Assembly: GCA_000469685.2 (NCBI GenBank)
Contig: LS997566.1
Coordinates: 4,502,804 to 4,566,803 of the forward strand
DNA from: Haemonchus contortus
Taxonomy: Eukaryota > Nematoda > Chromadorea > Rhabditida > Trichostrongylidae
Direction: 5' to 3'
Length of the DNA stretch: 64,000 bases
The notes under the pieces are model-generated. The model ran no database searches, had not been told where the DNA came from, and was given only the letters and a program-made list of their open reading frames with translations. Shown in pieces: positions 33,800 to 45,589 of this stretch (the first letter of the stretch is position 1; every line of letters begins with the position of its first letter). The translations under genes and the position numbers were made by a program.

Positions 33800-36700
33800 A
33801 AGGTTGAAAAAGGCTGGTCAATACGGCATTGATTAAAAAATCAAAAATGACTCGAAAATCGAGGGAAGATAAGTTAATTTGGATATGAAATTCTTGTCGA
33901 TGGAGTTGTTTTCCAGAGAATGTCATGTAATTTCAAGAGGTCACGAGGTCGCTGCTCTAGATTTACAAGTACTATTTGAACATTTAGATTCAGACAATAG
34001 TCGAAAAGTTCTTTGGGCCCCAAGGCCTAGGTTAATGAAGTAGTGAGTTAAAATATACGCATCGCGATATTACTAGCATTCCTAATGAAAGCAAAATGCA
34101 TGGCGCATCATCAGGCTGCTATAATTAGAATTCATAGCAATTTACTTTTGTTATATTGATTCAAAACTTGGATATTATCAATCTAACGGACAAGCAAACT
34201 CCTCTACCTTCCTGGAACCTCGTGGGAAGGGCTCTGCCCTTTCCAAATGGTCATATGCTATCCTTCGTACCAATAGTCACCTCATACTCCGTCCTGGAAC
34301 GGAGCCCGTGTCTGTCGTAAGGAAGCGAATACTGGCAGTCTGTACGACCTTACCGAAAATGTCATGGAAATGCGACTCCATCCCTCCTCCCCTCCCCCCT
34401 TACCCACTCCGAACGAACGACCAGACGCGACTTCTGAATTCCCTTGCCATCGTCCAGAAGGCTCTTCGACTCTTTCTGCGAATACCACCTTGTGTTCCTT
34501 GCCGAACGAACGACCATCTGTTGCAAATTTAGTGATGCATTCCTTCACACATTTGACTGTGACTGAGGAGTATTGTCAAGTAGCACACCCGTACCATTTG
34601 AATGCAGCAATCTTTGGGGAGTGGGTCAATTGGTCCGAGTTATCGTTTCGATAGAATCACCTCCTAACCGTATGTTTCGCTCGTCTGGATTGTCTCCCTG
34701 ACTCTCTAGCATTCCATTCGCTACTCATTCGTTCGCTGTGCCGTCGGGGCTCATATCCGCATGCGGGTGCCGCCGGCCGCACATTGATTTCCCTCGGCGG
34801 AGGCCCCTTCGCTGCTGGCGATCTGCCAACAGGCACAGTGCACTCCCCTCCCAACCTCATGTCCCCCCTATCATCGTCAAAGACCCCTCCCCTATTTATT
34901 TTGCATAGTTCCCATAGGGCTGAGTGGATTTTCTGGGAACGTGGTATGAGGTGGGTGTGCTAGTTCGTTACACCCAACCGATGGTCGGTACGGATTAGTT
35001 TTGCGCGTCAATTAAGCCGTTTACTTTGGCGTTTCGGTTCAGTGCTATGCTTTCCGTCGTCCTGAATTTTTTTCCTGGTTTCGGTCCTCAATCAGAACGG
35101 ATGTCATCGTCGTCGTAGTCGTCAATTTTCTGAGAACGATGTCGTTTTTCTTGTTCGGGCGTATCGCCCGATGAGCAAGCCATTTTCTGGGTCGAAATCG
35201 TAGTACGTCATCTGGGCACATGGGCATTTTGTTTGCGTTAGAAAACGGAAGTGTTTGCCTCGTATTTGCTTTCGACTTCAGAATAGCCATTTGGAATTGC
35301 CAGAATCGCAACTTTACTACCATACCCATTCGTTTCTCTCTTGTTTTCTTCTCTTGGAAGCATACTCATGCCCTAAGGACTGCGCCGAATTCTTGCCGAT
35401 TCAAAGTTATCTATTGATTTTGAAAGTTATTAACCAGTCTGTTGATGTGGAGGAGGAAAAAACTTCCGTTTTTTTTCAAGGTCGTTATCTGTAAATATCA
35501 CATTTACCATGACTTATTGCTTATAATTCGAGCATCTTCACATTTTGTTTGTCGGCCTCTACTTGTGGGCTCGATCCACATCGTGTAGAAATTTGAAAAA
35601 AAGAATCCTCACCTAAATCATATGGAATGGAATGACCGGGAACAAATTGGGGAAGTATGCTTTATTCAATGGGTATATTCTGAATGCTGAATAGTAAATT
35701 CGTATAGTAATCCATTTTTGCCCAGTGTTCTCGGACAGGCTAAGAGGCAACGGGAAGGGTTCTATCTTGGAGCGGAAATTGGGAGTCAAAGATTGTTTTC
35801 AATGAAGGGCAAGAATACTGCTTCATTGGACCCTACTAAGGTGAGGCTAGTGGAACCCAATTCGAGTTGAACTTGGGTGAGAGATCTTGGTTTTCTTTGT
35901 TGAAGTTAAAACAAGTACCAGTTTGTTATCAGCCTAGTGCTTGGGAGAGACCCTAAACGATTACGATTTTAGGCTCTAGCAAGGAAACATAGTCCGCCTA
36001 TGGTCGCAATCCCACGTAATTCTTTCTTTTAAAGCTTTAAATTTTCATTTCATTGTTTGTTTGTTTGTTTCGAGCTCCTTCGGATCACCTCTTCTTAAGA
36101 GTCGTTGTTGTGAGAACTCAAGTTAGCTAACGAAACTGCATTTTGATTTCTGACTTCGCCATATTACGTTCGACTCCATCGTTTCTAAAGAACCCCTAAT
36201 CGACGTCATTCTTAAAGTGCTTCCCACTCACTATGACTATCCTTGGATTTCAGCTCAAAACAAAAACTTTATTACAATTCTAATGTCGGCAGTGGGGTGA
36301 GTATGAATACTGAATAGTGTATTCCGTAATTACACCTATGAAAAACCGCATCGAGCGGAGGAGGGGCGAGAGGGAGGATGAGGCACGACACGAGTAAGTC
36401 GTCATGATATAAAAATTGTCTTTAACATACGAATTCGTCACTTCACCTCGTCCCTCCCATAGAAGTATAGCCTTACTCATTACGCACATCATCATTTCCC
36501 TCCCGATGCTACCAAAAGCTACTTCATGTAATAATCCCTACCCCTACGTGAGCCTCAATAGGATCCTGCTGATGTCTCATCCACGGCTTTTTCTATTTTC
36601 TCCTCATCTTTTCTTTTCATCCCGTTTGCTTCCCACTCGATGCTCACCGTTGCTTTCGAATATCAGAGAATTTCTCAGAAGATCAAGTTCACTTGGGGAG

Positions 36701-36800
36701 GGGTTAAGCTGAAGGAGTCATTGTCATTATTCCTTTGTCCTTCGTTCTTCCTTTCCAAAGCAAGTTTTAATCCCAAGATTCAACATTTTGTGAAGGTTAG
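33800..36800. other. Gene-poor stretch
   Basis: A SINE tail fragment lies near 34050-34130 (ATTCCTAATGAAAGCAAAATGC). Around 34290-34870 the sequence is more GC-rich than its surroundings and has the word CGAACGAACGACCA twice (about 34410 and 34504). No exon chain was recognised. Short ATC/GTC triplet runs occur near 35100-35135. Confidence 0.4.
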
Positions 36801-36829
36801 CCAGGCAGCCAAGTATTGGAGCAGTGGTG

Positions 36830-37095
36830 GAGCAGTGGCAGAAACTGCCGCTACCACATCTGTAGTTTAGAATTAAACCTCAGATCGATACCCGTCTAGT
36901 GTTAGACACCGTTCCGTCAGTTGGGACTCAATCTAGACTCCTCTGAGGAGATAAAAACACTGATTTGTGCATCGAATGGCCTCCGCAATTCTTAGGTAGC
37001 CCGAATACGCCCTCAACCGCCGTTTCATTCCTGACTGGGCGAGGAATGCGCGTCATCCCAAAAAAGGATCGAACAGCGCTAAAAAAATCATATTT
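36830..37095 (+). repeat. tRNA-derived SINE, decayed copy
   Basis: The order of segments is kept (GATCGATACCCGTCTAG, CTCCTCTGAGGAGATAAAAA, TTGTGCATCGAATGGCC, CATTCCTGACTGGGCGAGGA, AGGATCGAACAGCGC). Each is altered, which makes it one of the older copies. The box B is not recognisable. Confidence 0.55.
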
Positions 37096-37099
37096 TTTT

Positions 37100-40000
37100 T
37101 GTACTGGGTAATGCGAGGCGCTCGATTTTTTTGGAGGAGTCAGAGGGGAAGTGTCTTCATACATGAGATCGTTTCAATTTTTTTAAATTTTGAACCTCAT
37201 TGTCCTCGATCTATGGAATCATTCCATGGATTGTGAGACGACGGCATCAGGGGACGAAACGAGTTTTTCACAAAGTTCTGCACAAACATGAATTTCTTTG
37301 CGACAACCATCTTTTTTCACCCAGTGAGTCACCCATTTCTCGGAAGCCACCCAAGTAAAATTGAATTCACCTAGGTAATCTGTATGCTGTCTGCTTACCG
37401 AACGTCTTATACTTTGACCGTACTGTTGCGGTATGAAGCCCCTTGACTAACTGATTACACAATACATTTTACGCCCTATCCCAAGACAGTCTCCTTCGTT
37501 GACACACAACGATGAACGCCTCCACACCCACACCCGACACTCTGACGTTCTTTACCGTGCCTTTCTGACACATTTACATCATTCGGGGGATTCGTATTCG
37601 TTTCTTTACTTCGAACCGGCAACAAAATTATTAATAACGCTCTATGGGAGAATCTGGAAAAATTGCGTCCATGGATTTGAAAAATGTGACTCATCCCATG
37701 GATAGCATGGTGTAATTTCATTTATCACCGCTTAAATCGCGGATCTCCTCTCTCGCCGGTTTGAAAAGTGGGTGAGGCCGTTACGCACAGACAGACGTCA
37801 ATCGGCCATTAGATCACGCCCTCTTTGATGGTTGACTAGCTAAAGTCGTGCCAAGGTCAGCATTGACAGTTCGAGACCGAACAATAAATGCTTCGTCACC
37901 ATCGTCATCGTTGCCGTCATCGTTGTCGTCGTCGGTCATAACCTTCAGCGAGTCGCTCCCTCTCAACGCTCGCTTGCTCTTATCGATGTTGTCATCTCAC
38001 GAATTACTCGTACACATGGTTATGTGTTGAATGTGCCAGCCTCTGTCTCAGCAGTAATATGGGTGGCTGGTGGCTCACTGGTTTCTTCCTCCACCTACTC
38101 GGGTGGTTCTTAGGTCTTCACTCCTAATAGCCAACTAAAAAGAGCTTCGGGCCACTAATCTGCCCCTCACTGAATTTCACTTAGTTTGCATTATTTCTAT
38201 GACTCTATAGGCATTTATAGGGAGCTCTTATCCTTCCGTTTACCTTCCAGGACGGATTTTGATTCTTTTGTCTCAGTTTTTGACTATTCCGCTCATGAAA
38301 CCATGACAATACCGTATCCCTTGAAGGATTGGACTACAGTAACAAATTAGCTAGGGTGTGGCTACTCGTTTAGCTGCAGGTCGTTACGTCACCTAACGGG
38401 CCGAGCATTCAATCAGCTCAGCTCAGCCCAGCCGTCCATCCGTGTGTCGTCTGGGCTGGGCTCAACGAAGCTCTCGGGTGCAGTGGCGGCGTTCGCCTCC
38501 TTGGCCGCTTTTCCACGGGAATCGATACGGGTAGGGGGTTCGCTTGTTGTGATGGCGTCGGGTACATGGAATTCTCAACGATTTCGCCGGCATTTCGATC
38601 AATCGCCGCTGAGACTGAAATCTATTCCCCGACCGAATTGCATGTTGTCTTCACAGTTTTTCTGAGTACCGATCAATTCTATGATTTTTACTCCTCAAAT
38701 TCTCTATCGTCTAAGGACTATGGCCTCATCAAAGCCCACTACCTACAAATTTTTTGTTCAAATTTTCAAAAGTAATAACTCAAGCAGTGTCATCCAGCTC
38801 TCAATCAAAGCCATCAAAGTGCCTTTTCTTTTCGACTATCACTGCCGACATTAAATTTTGTTTGTGAGCCTCCTTACTCTTCGTCCCCTCGGTCGATACT
38901 TTCCACTCAATTTCCGCAATCCTCCCTTTCTGTACAGCACTGAATGCAATCAATCATGGAAACGTCAGAAAATTTTCCAGACATGGCCACTGATTGGGTA
39001 AGCCAACATTTACAAGAAGCCATTGCCTCGTTCTGCCTCGTCCTTCGCTGTTGTTCTTGTCTCATTTATGAGTTACCAGTTAAATCTGCAGAATCAAAAA
39101 AGAAAAGCTCATCGCCCACATTTATCGGGACTTTTGTAAGATTATACTTGGATTCTTGATTCTTATTTATTCATTTATCTGCTTGTTTATCTGATTGTTG
39201 ACTACACACTCAAAATACGTTATCGATGACAGAACAAAATTGAAATACTGGCGGAATCCTTCTCAGGGGGAAAAATCTGAAAAATTACCACAAAAGCAAT
39301 GATCCGTAGTAAAAATAGTTTATGTGTACTAGGTCGAATTAATTTTTTTATTTTTGTTCCTTTTACTTTAATTTTTCTACTGTTTTCAAATTTTACCTAA
39401 AATTTCGTTTTGCTACTTTCATTTCTGTTGATTAGGTGGCTTATCTGTTGTGGATAGGGCAAAGTGTGTTTTCTAGTGCAGAGAGGGAGAAAGGTTCGGG
39501 AGAAATAGGGTTGAACTGGTTTTCAAATTGTAAAGGCGTTTAGGCCTCAAATTAGCGGGGGAAACGATCCTTTACGATCATCACCTTGTTCCGGTTCTTT
39601 TGCTGATGAATTCTTTGAGAAAAATCTTTATGTAGGCACGAAAATCGTCGATAAACCAGTGATTCCGAGCCTTTCATACATTTTCCCAAATAGGTTAAAC
39701 ATTCGAGTCTGGCAACTTCATCACTATTTGTTTCTTGTAATCCTATGGGTTTTTCACTGAGAAGCTGCTAAGGAGTAACATATTTCCTACTTATCAACTT
39801 GAAACCATTTTTCAGAGCTTTCTTCCAATACAACCTATCACTTTTATCAACTTCCATTTTGTTCTTTTAGACCCCTCTATTTTTCTCTAGAAATGTTTCG
39901 TATCCATTGGCGCCTACAAACTTTTCAGGGTTTGCGCCATGCACTTGACTTCCATTCGAATTGCGTAAACACCTCCAAATACGAATTCGTTGTAATGAAT

Positions 40001-40700
40001 AATAGATTTTATGAATTAATTACGTGTTTATATGTGCAATGATCGAAAACAAACAAAAATTGGAATAAATCAATTGAATGCGTTCTGGATATTCTGATTG
40101 CAAGGAAGGAATGATTGATTTATCTATAATGGCGTATGCTACTAGCACGAGGGTTTTTGCTGATGTCGGGTGGACTTTATCCTGATTTCCTTTAAAACCG
40201 TAGGGTAGAGTAGTCCTCTTTTCACTAACTGCCTTCCCATGCTTTACCTTCGGATTTACTCCTGATGACGTCAATTGCCACGGTTTTTTTTGTAGCTGCC
40301 TGTCAATGATGGCATTTCCGTTTATTTGTCTGGGAAGATAACAGAAATACTAAATAAAATACTCAACAGTAGCAAATCCAGTCGAAATAATTACTTCTTT
40401 GCCATTCTATATATTATGAGCTATCATAAGCTATTTAGTTGTAAAGCCAACACAAACATACACGAATTTGCGTCAAAGTGGCATACATGGCGCATTCCAC
40501 GATGAAGTTGATCTGCGACTTCCATTTTATCATATATTTATACAAGTGTTTATTTGGCATCACCATTACATGTTTTCTGTCGTTTATGCAATTGTTTACC
40601 TGCATTGATTACTTGTTTATTCAATGTGTACATCGCTAGCTTATTATGAAGTAAGGGGTGAGGGTGCTTTAGAAGCAGGAAACACAACAATAAAATGGGT
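37100..40700. other. Gene-poor stretch
   Basis: Triplet runs of ATC/GTC type lie near 37895-37940. The interval 38380-38640 is locally GC-richer. Nothing assembles into a multi-exon gene and no domain was recognised. It could be intergenic or part of a very long intron. Confidence 0.35.
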
Positions 40701-40718
40701 AAATCAATTTTCCTAAGT

Positions 40719-40866
40719 GACAGCTCCGGAATACTCGTCCACTAACAGTTCTCGACATTCACATTGACATCTCTCATAACTTTAGTGCCATAGAAGTTGG
40801 CTACGGAAGAGGCACTGTCAATGTGAGTGTCGAGAACTGTTAGTGGACGAGTATTCCGGAGCTGTC
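40719..40866. repeat. 51-bp inverted repeat with 46-bp spacer
   Basis: Arms 40719-40769 and 40816-40866 are reverse complements at 50 of 51 positions. The right arm lies inside a minus-strand open frame (41035-40742). The left arm is an inverted copy of that coding-like text. No terminal duplication or transposase points to a mobile element. Confidence 0.9.
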
Positions 40867-41056
40867 CCTGTAGCACAATGCTATTTAAATCCATGTGATT
40901 TTCTGAGGAAAGCGAGATCATGCAGATGTGATCCAAGGTTCCACCTTCCTCAACGATTTTCACGGTCCACTCAACTAAGACAGAGGTTTTCTTAATCAAA
41001 TCAAAGTTGCGATTGAAACCAGTCTTATCAGCCAAACCTGGTATTTCTGGATGGAG
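40742..41056 (-). CDS. Possible exon of an unrecognised gene (minus)
   Basis: On the minus strand the frame opens after a CCAG (about 41043) and reads GLADKTGFNRNFDL, then SVLVEWTVKIVEEGG, LDHICMISLSSENH, and so on to about 40742. The amino-acid composition is protein-like and no SINE is involved. An internal CTTTCCTCAG offers another acceptor. I do not recognise the family and found no certain partner exon. The last part overlaps the 51-bp inverted repeat. This could be an exon of a degenerate gene. Confidence 0.25.
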   Translation of the reverse strand, partial: LHPEIPGLADKTGFNRNFDLIKKTSVLVEWTVKIVEEGGTLDHICMISLSSENHMDLNSIVLQGQLRNTRPLTVLDTHIDSASSVANFYGTKVMRDVNVNVENC

Positions 41057-41799
41057 GGGTACAAGTCTGAATCACTTCTCTTAGCATCCCTATACTCCTT
41101 TGACAATGATTCTTCCTTTTTTGATTCGAACACATTTGTGAACCGGAAGGCGCCCATGATGTTCGATTTTTGATTCGCAACACTATTTTCGGTGGTTTGC
41201 TGTAAAGTTTAAAAAAAAGCCTTGAATTGTATCAAATTTTTGTTCGCATTCAATGGATCGGACAGCAAAAATAATAATGTGTGATATCATTTTTATTATC
41301 CTCCATCGTACATTACTATTACTATTTATCACCCATTATCATGCAATTGATAATACAGTGTAACATGAAAAATTGCACAGACCAGAACTGAAAACAGCAT
41401 ACCCGACCAACTGTCTTGTCCATTGATGATCTGGGTTCAAAACAATCGCAGTTTTCAAAATCCGTTTTCTTGACATCGATGTCTCTTAAGACTTCAAATT
41501 ATACCCTAATACTTTTCCTCTGTATCATTTATTACCATGCTTTATCACCATATCTATATAGTTTCTAGAATAATTCACTACCTTATCGGCTTTAATCTCT
41601 GAGATCCACATGTTAGAGAAGCGAGGCTTTCGTGGTAGGAACAGCTCTTCCTTTTTTTTCTTAGGAATGCTTCATTACTAACACCATTTTTTAGTACACC
41701 CATTACCTACAACGAGACACAACGGTAATGCCTCGGGACAGTTTTCTTCATACCTTTCTGCTTTTTGAATATTTTTGTTTATTAACTGTTTGTTTGCAG

Positions 41800-42354
41800 T
41801 AAGATCGCGGAGATCTATGAGAAGGGATGGCCTGTGCGGGAGCATTCCACCCAACATTACTGTTCCAATTTGGCCGATGGATTTGGTCAACTCCCTGAAA
41901 ACACTGTGCGCTATATCAAGGTTGCAGGTTTTAAGAACCCATGGGTAAAGGAAAGTCCTGGCAAAGCCATCAGGAATTTCTTTGAGCAGGATCTGTTTTG
42001 CGCCCCAGTCAACCTTTGTTCACCCTTTCCCTTGATTCCCTTTGTGTAATGAGCTTCACAAATCCACAGAAGCGTTCAGCATACAGTAGCAGCTGCAGAG
42101 TTTCAGAAAAAGTTTATCTTTTTCTCTACTGACCTGTTTAGTTAGCTTGGGGTAAGCGGTTTTCCCATAGCACGACTGTGTAAACTTCAATGAAAAGTAA
42201 ACAAACGGCCCATTCTCACCCTTCAAGCTACTATTTCAATTAGTGTAATGGATTGAAGCAGCAGGTATTGGGCAGGAACAAAATGCTATGGGAGATCGTC
42301 AGGGGTCTGGGAGGACTAAATGAGTCTGAGGTGGGCAAGCTTCCCAAATGGAAG
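41800..42354 (+). CDS. Possible two exons of an unrecognised gene (plus)
   Basis: Exon-like segment 41800-41944 follows TTTGCAG and ends before GTAAAG. It reads KIAEIYEKGWPVREHSTQHY, then CSNLADGFGQLPENTVRYIK, then VAGFKNPW. Segment 42262-42354 follows GAAGCAG and ends before GTTTTC. It reads QVLGRNKMLWEIVRGLGG, then LNESEVGKLPKWK. The phases are compatible (both junctions fall between codons). No start, end or domain was identified. It may be part of a gene extending either way or a fragment of one. Confidence 0.3.
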
Positions 42355-42474
42355 GTTTTCCGTCGAAGTAAGGTGTCACAGTTGACGTTTACCCATCGAT
42401 CTTTGATGGCACCCTACCGTGGTGGGTTGATCTGATCCTGATTCCCCGATTGATCCCTAGTTCCTATGTACCGG

Positions 42475-42512
42475 TTTCTTCGGGAGCCCAATCAGTTTGG
42501 CTCCCGAAGAAA
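42475..42512. repeat. 14-bp perfect stem-loop
   Basis: Arms TTTCTTCGGGAGCC (42475-42488) and its exact reverse complement (42499-42512) enclose a 10-nt loop. It lies about 120 bp after the second exon-like segment. No function is assigned. Confidence 0.85.
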
Positions 42513-42514
42513 GG

Positions 42515-45500
42515 TCCCTGGTCATCCCTTCGGATTAATTCCAAATCCTGATTTTTATTCAAAAAGTTATGGAATTTTGCAAACACGGAAACTTGGAAAT
42601 CACAGAAAACTCGTTGAGTTCCAGTTTCGACAAACTATTTCACCCGAAGGATTGGCAATTGCAGTTTTTCGTCGATTAGTCAATTACCTCTCCGGTAGAA
42701 TCTCCAATGAGAAGAGCTCCTTCGAGCCCTATACAGTCTGAACAATCCATGGCCCTCAGAACTAGAGAATTTCCAAATTTTTTTGCATTTTTTTGGCCTT
42801 TAGACCTCCCATTGGAGCTAGCCGAAAAGATCACATTTCGGCATTTCATTGTTTGCCTTTTTAATCGATGTTCGTCATCTATTTTCACACTGGTTTTCTC
42901 TACGTCTTCTCTTCCGCTCTTCTCTCCTCCCCAACTCCCCCCCCCCTTCAGGTGTTTTCTGCTTTGTTTCATTTCTAGTGTCATAAATTCAGTGTACGGG
43001 AAAATCGTGCTGAGAAACGGCCTTTTGAGTGGCTGATGACGGGCATTTCGTTTCCTTATTTGATGTACGTCATCGTCGTCGTCTCAGGCATCTTCCCCTT
43101 CACTGGAACTTTTTCTACCACTGATGAGCTGCTATCCAGTCAGTGACACAGCTGTCTCTGTAACTCGTTAGCATCATCCGTCATACTTGAGTCATACTAC
43201 TAATTCCCAGAGGTCCCACAGAGGTCAATAATATACGCATGGATTTTCACCCCAGTATCCGTCGATAATCTGGATTAATCAGCCGTATGTGTAATGCCTT
43301 CTCCTCTGGCTGCCAATCAATTCTTTCATTCACTAGGCCATCCTCGACGTCATTTGCAATATTTGCATTCCTCCTCTATCTATCATTTACTGGAATCGGC
43401 ACATCTATAGAAAATCGCAAGCCTTCCCTGTAGTTTCCTGCAAGCGGTTAGGCTGAATGGTTTTCTTTTTTTTGGTGCTTGTTCTATCACTTACTTCTGG
43501 AATCTTCTACAATCACGGCTATAGAGAATCGTGGATCTTTGTTTACTTTTTGGATGTTTTCATGTTCGATCTGTTTTTCAGGCACCTCGAAGGGTTGAGA
43601 AGGAGTCGCTAATTTTTCTTCTTTTTTCATAATGCATAGTAATGATTCTCTGATATGAAATTTATCGTCGTTTCCTTCGGTTCACTCAATCTTTTAATTC
43701 CTCTGAGGTATTTTGTTTTCTTTATTCTAATTACGACAGTTCAAAACGTTTGCAGTGGGTGGAGCGTGCTACAAAGGGGGCGGCGCTTCTCACAAAGTTA
43801 TTTATGATATGAATGAGCCTAGAACATTTCTTGTTTTCTTTTCAACCTTACGATTTATCAATTCCATCTGCCGAAATGGGGAGAAAGTAGAAAAGTAGCG
43901 GAACCGATTGGATAAGTAAGAAAAAATAGTCCAAGAAAAAATGCTGAAGTTGCTTTTTACTCCTTTTCGAAGCGCATCATTATCTACTCCAACGCTTTTA
44001 TTCTATCTCATATAAGGAAATGAGTTGATAAAAAACAAATCAACTCCACATTGTTCATATAAAGATCGATCATCTTACAATAGTTCATGGTCTAACCGTT
44101 ACTCTTCTTTACTAGCATTCACCAAGTGTCACAACTTATCCGCAAAAAAATGGTAATCGATGGTTGGTAATAGTGGTATCCCAGATTCTCAGATCGTTAG
44201 AACGAAATGGCCCTATAAAATGTTATTGGGTTCGCATTACATATGTTCATAGAGACGAAGAAACATCATCGTTCTCTTGGAGATATCTCAATGGGAACAT
44301 TAATTCGGATTCAGTTTTATGGATACGTCACGGCCATTCAACGTTATAGACCAGACAGCCACATCTGGTACCGACCACGCCATCATTATTGGGTTTCTTT
44401 CTCTTTATCGGCCTTTGATTCAGATCAATTTTACACTGATTACACTGAGGAAATCCATTTCTTTTCATTGATACATACGGCTCTGTCTCATGTTGCAGGT
44501 TTGATTTCTATTAAATTGTCCTTGTCACGGGATTACACTTCCTCCTCTCTTCTCTCGATTATCTTCATGTGCCACCCAGCAAGTGTAGGAGGTTGAAGTT
44601 GACTCTCCCCAGTCTCCCATCTCGCTCCCTCATCCTCCATCTTGAATGGGATCTGGTGGTTATGCGGATTCTTTTCCACAGAATCACCTTTCACCTCCCT
44701 ACCTACATAAGAAATGGGGGAGAGCTGAAGCTGATCGTATCCTCGTCCCACTTCCACCCCTTCTATCTTCAACCCTCATCTTCTTCTTGATCCCTCGTCT
44801 CCGATGCTCATTCTTTACACGATTAGGACTCTCTACTAGTACTAGTTCCTTTGTACCGCTGAGATTTTCGTTCGTGGATAGATTCAAAAAGGCTCGCACT
44901 TCATTTGCTTTTTTTCCTTTTCTTGTCTCTCTTGTTTTCCTTCCTCACCTCTTACGAAAGAAAGGCAGGGGAGGTAGGATGTAAGGAGCTTGTCTATTAA
45001 TGCAGCAGTTCTGGAAGGAGCTCTATCTAGCCTGACCGAACCTTCTGCTTAATGTGGACCCCATATTGTTCTCTAGGTATGAACAGAAGGAATAAGGTCG
45101 TTGACTGAGCAGAGACTGGCCTCACGATAGTTGTATAAATCAGGGCATCAGTAAAACAGATCCGTAATTCTTGTTGAAAGTTGAACGCGTGGCGCACACC
45201 TCAAAGACACACTTGGAACAAATTCCCTCGTTTCCTCCTTTGAGGCTGCATTTTTCAGGTTTGGTCAGGAGCTCTTGCAATTTTGCACTATTCGCTCGAT
45301 TTGTTCTCTATATGAGATTACTTGTCCCGCAAAGTACAATATGCTTACGGTTTTAGTACCGTCCCTTTTTGTGGACGCCATGCGGCAACATTCAGTTGGC
45401 CCGTCATTCCAATGTTACCCCTTCCTGGCAATTTTGGTTTTTTTTCCTGATGAACATTATTTCCTACAGAATTTTTATGAAAATGACAGTCGCCGAAATC

Positions 45501-45540
45501 TTCAACAGTCCAGGAGAAAGTCGCTTCGTGGTCAGAACCA
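42515..45540. other. Gene-poor stretch
   Basis: A short poly-C tract lies at about 42933-42940 and GTC/ATC triplets near 43070-43090. No gene was recognised. Confidence 0.4.
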
Positions 45541-45545
45541 ACCAG

Positions 45546-45582
45546 AAGTTCGAGTGGTGGGCCTTACCTACCACTCGAACTT
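45546..45582. repeat. 13-bp perfect stem-loop in coding-like sequence
   Basis: AAGTTCGAGTGGT (45546-45558) and its exact reverse complement (45570-45582) flank an 11-nt loop. The left arm ends an open, protein-like stretch (TVAEIFNSPGESRF, then VVRTNQKFEW), as if an inverted copy had been added there. Confidence 0.8.
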
Positions 45583-45589
45583 GGAAGAG

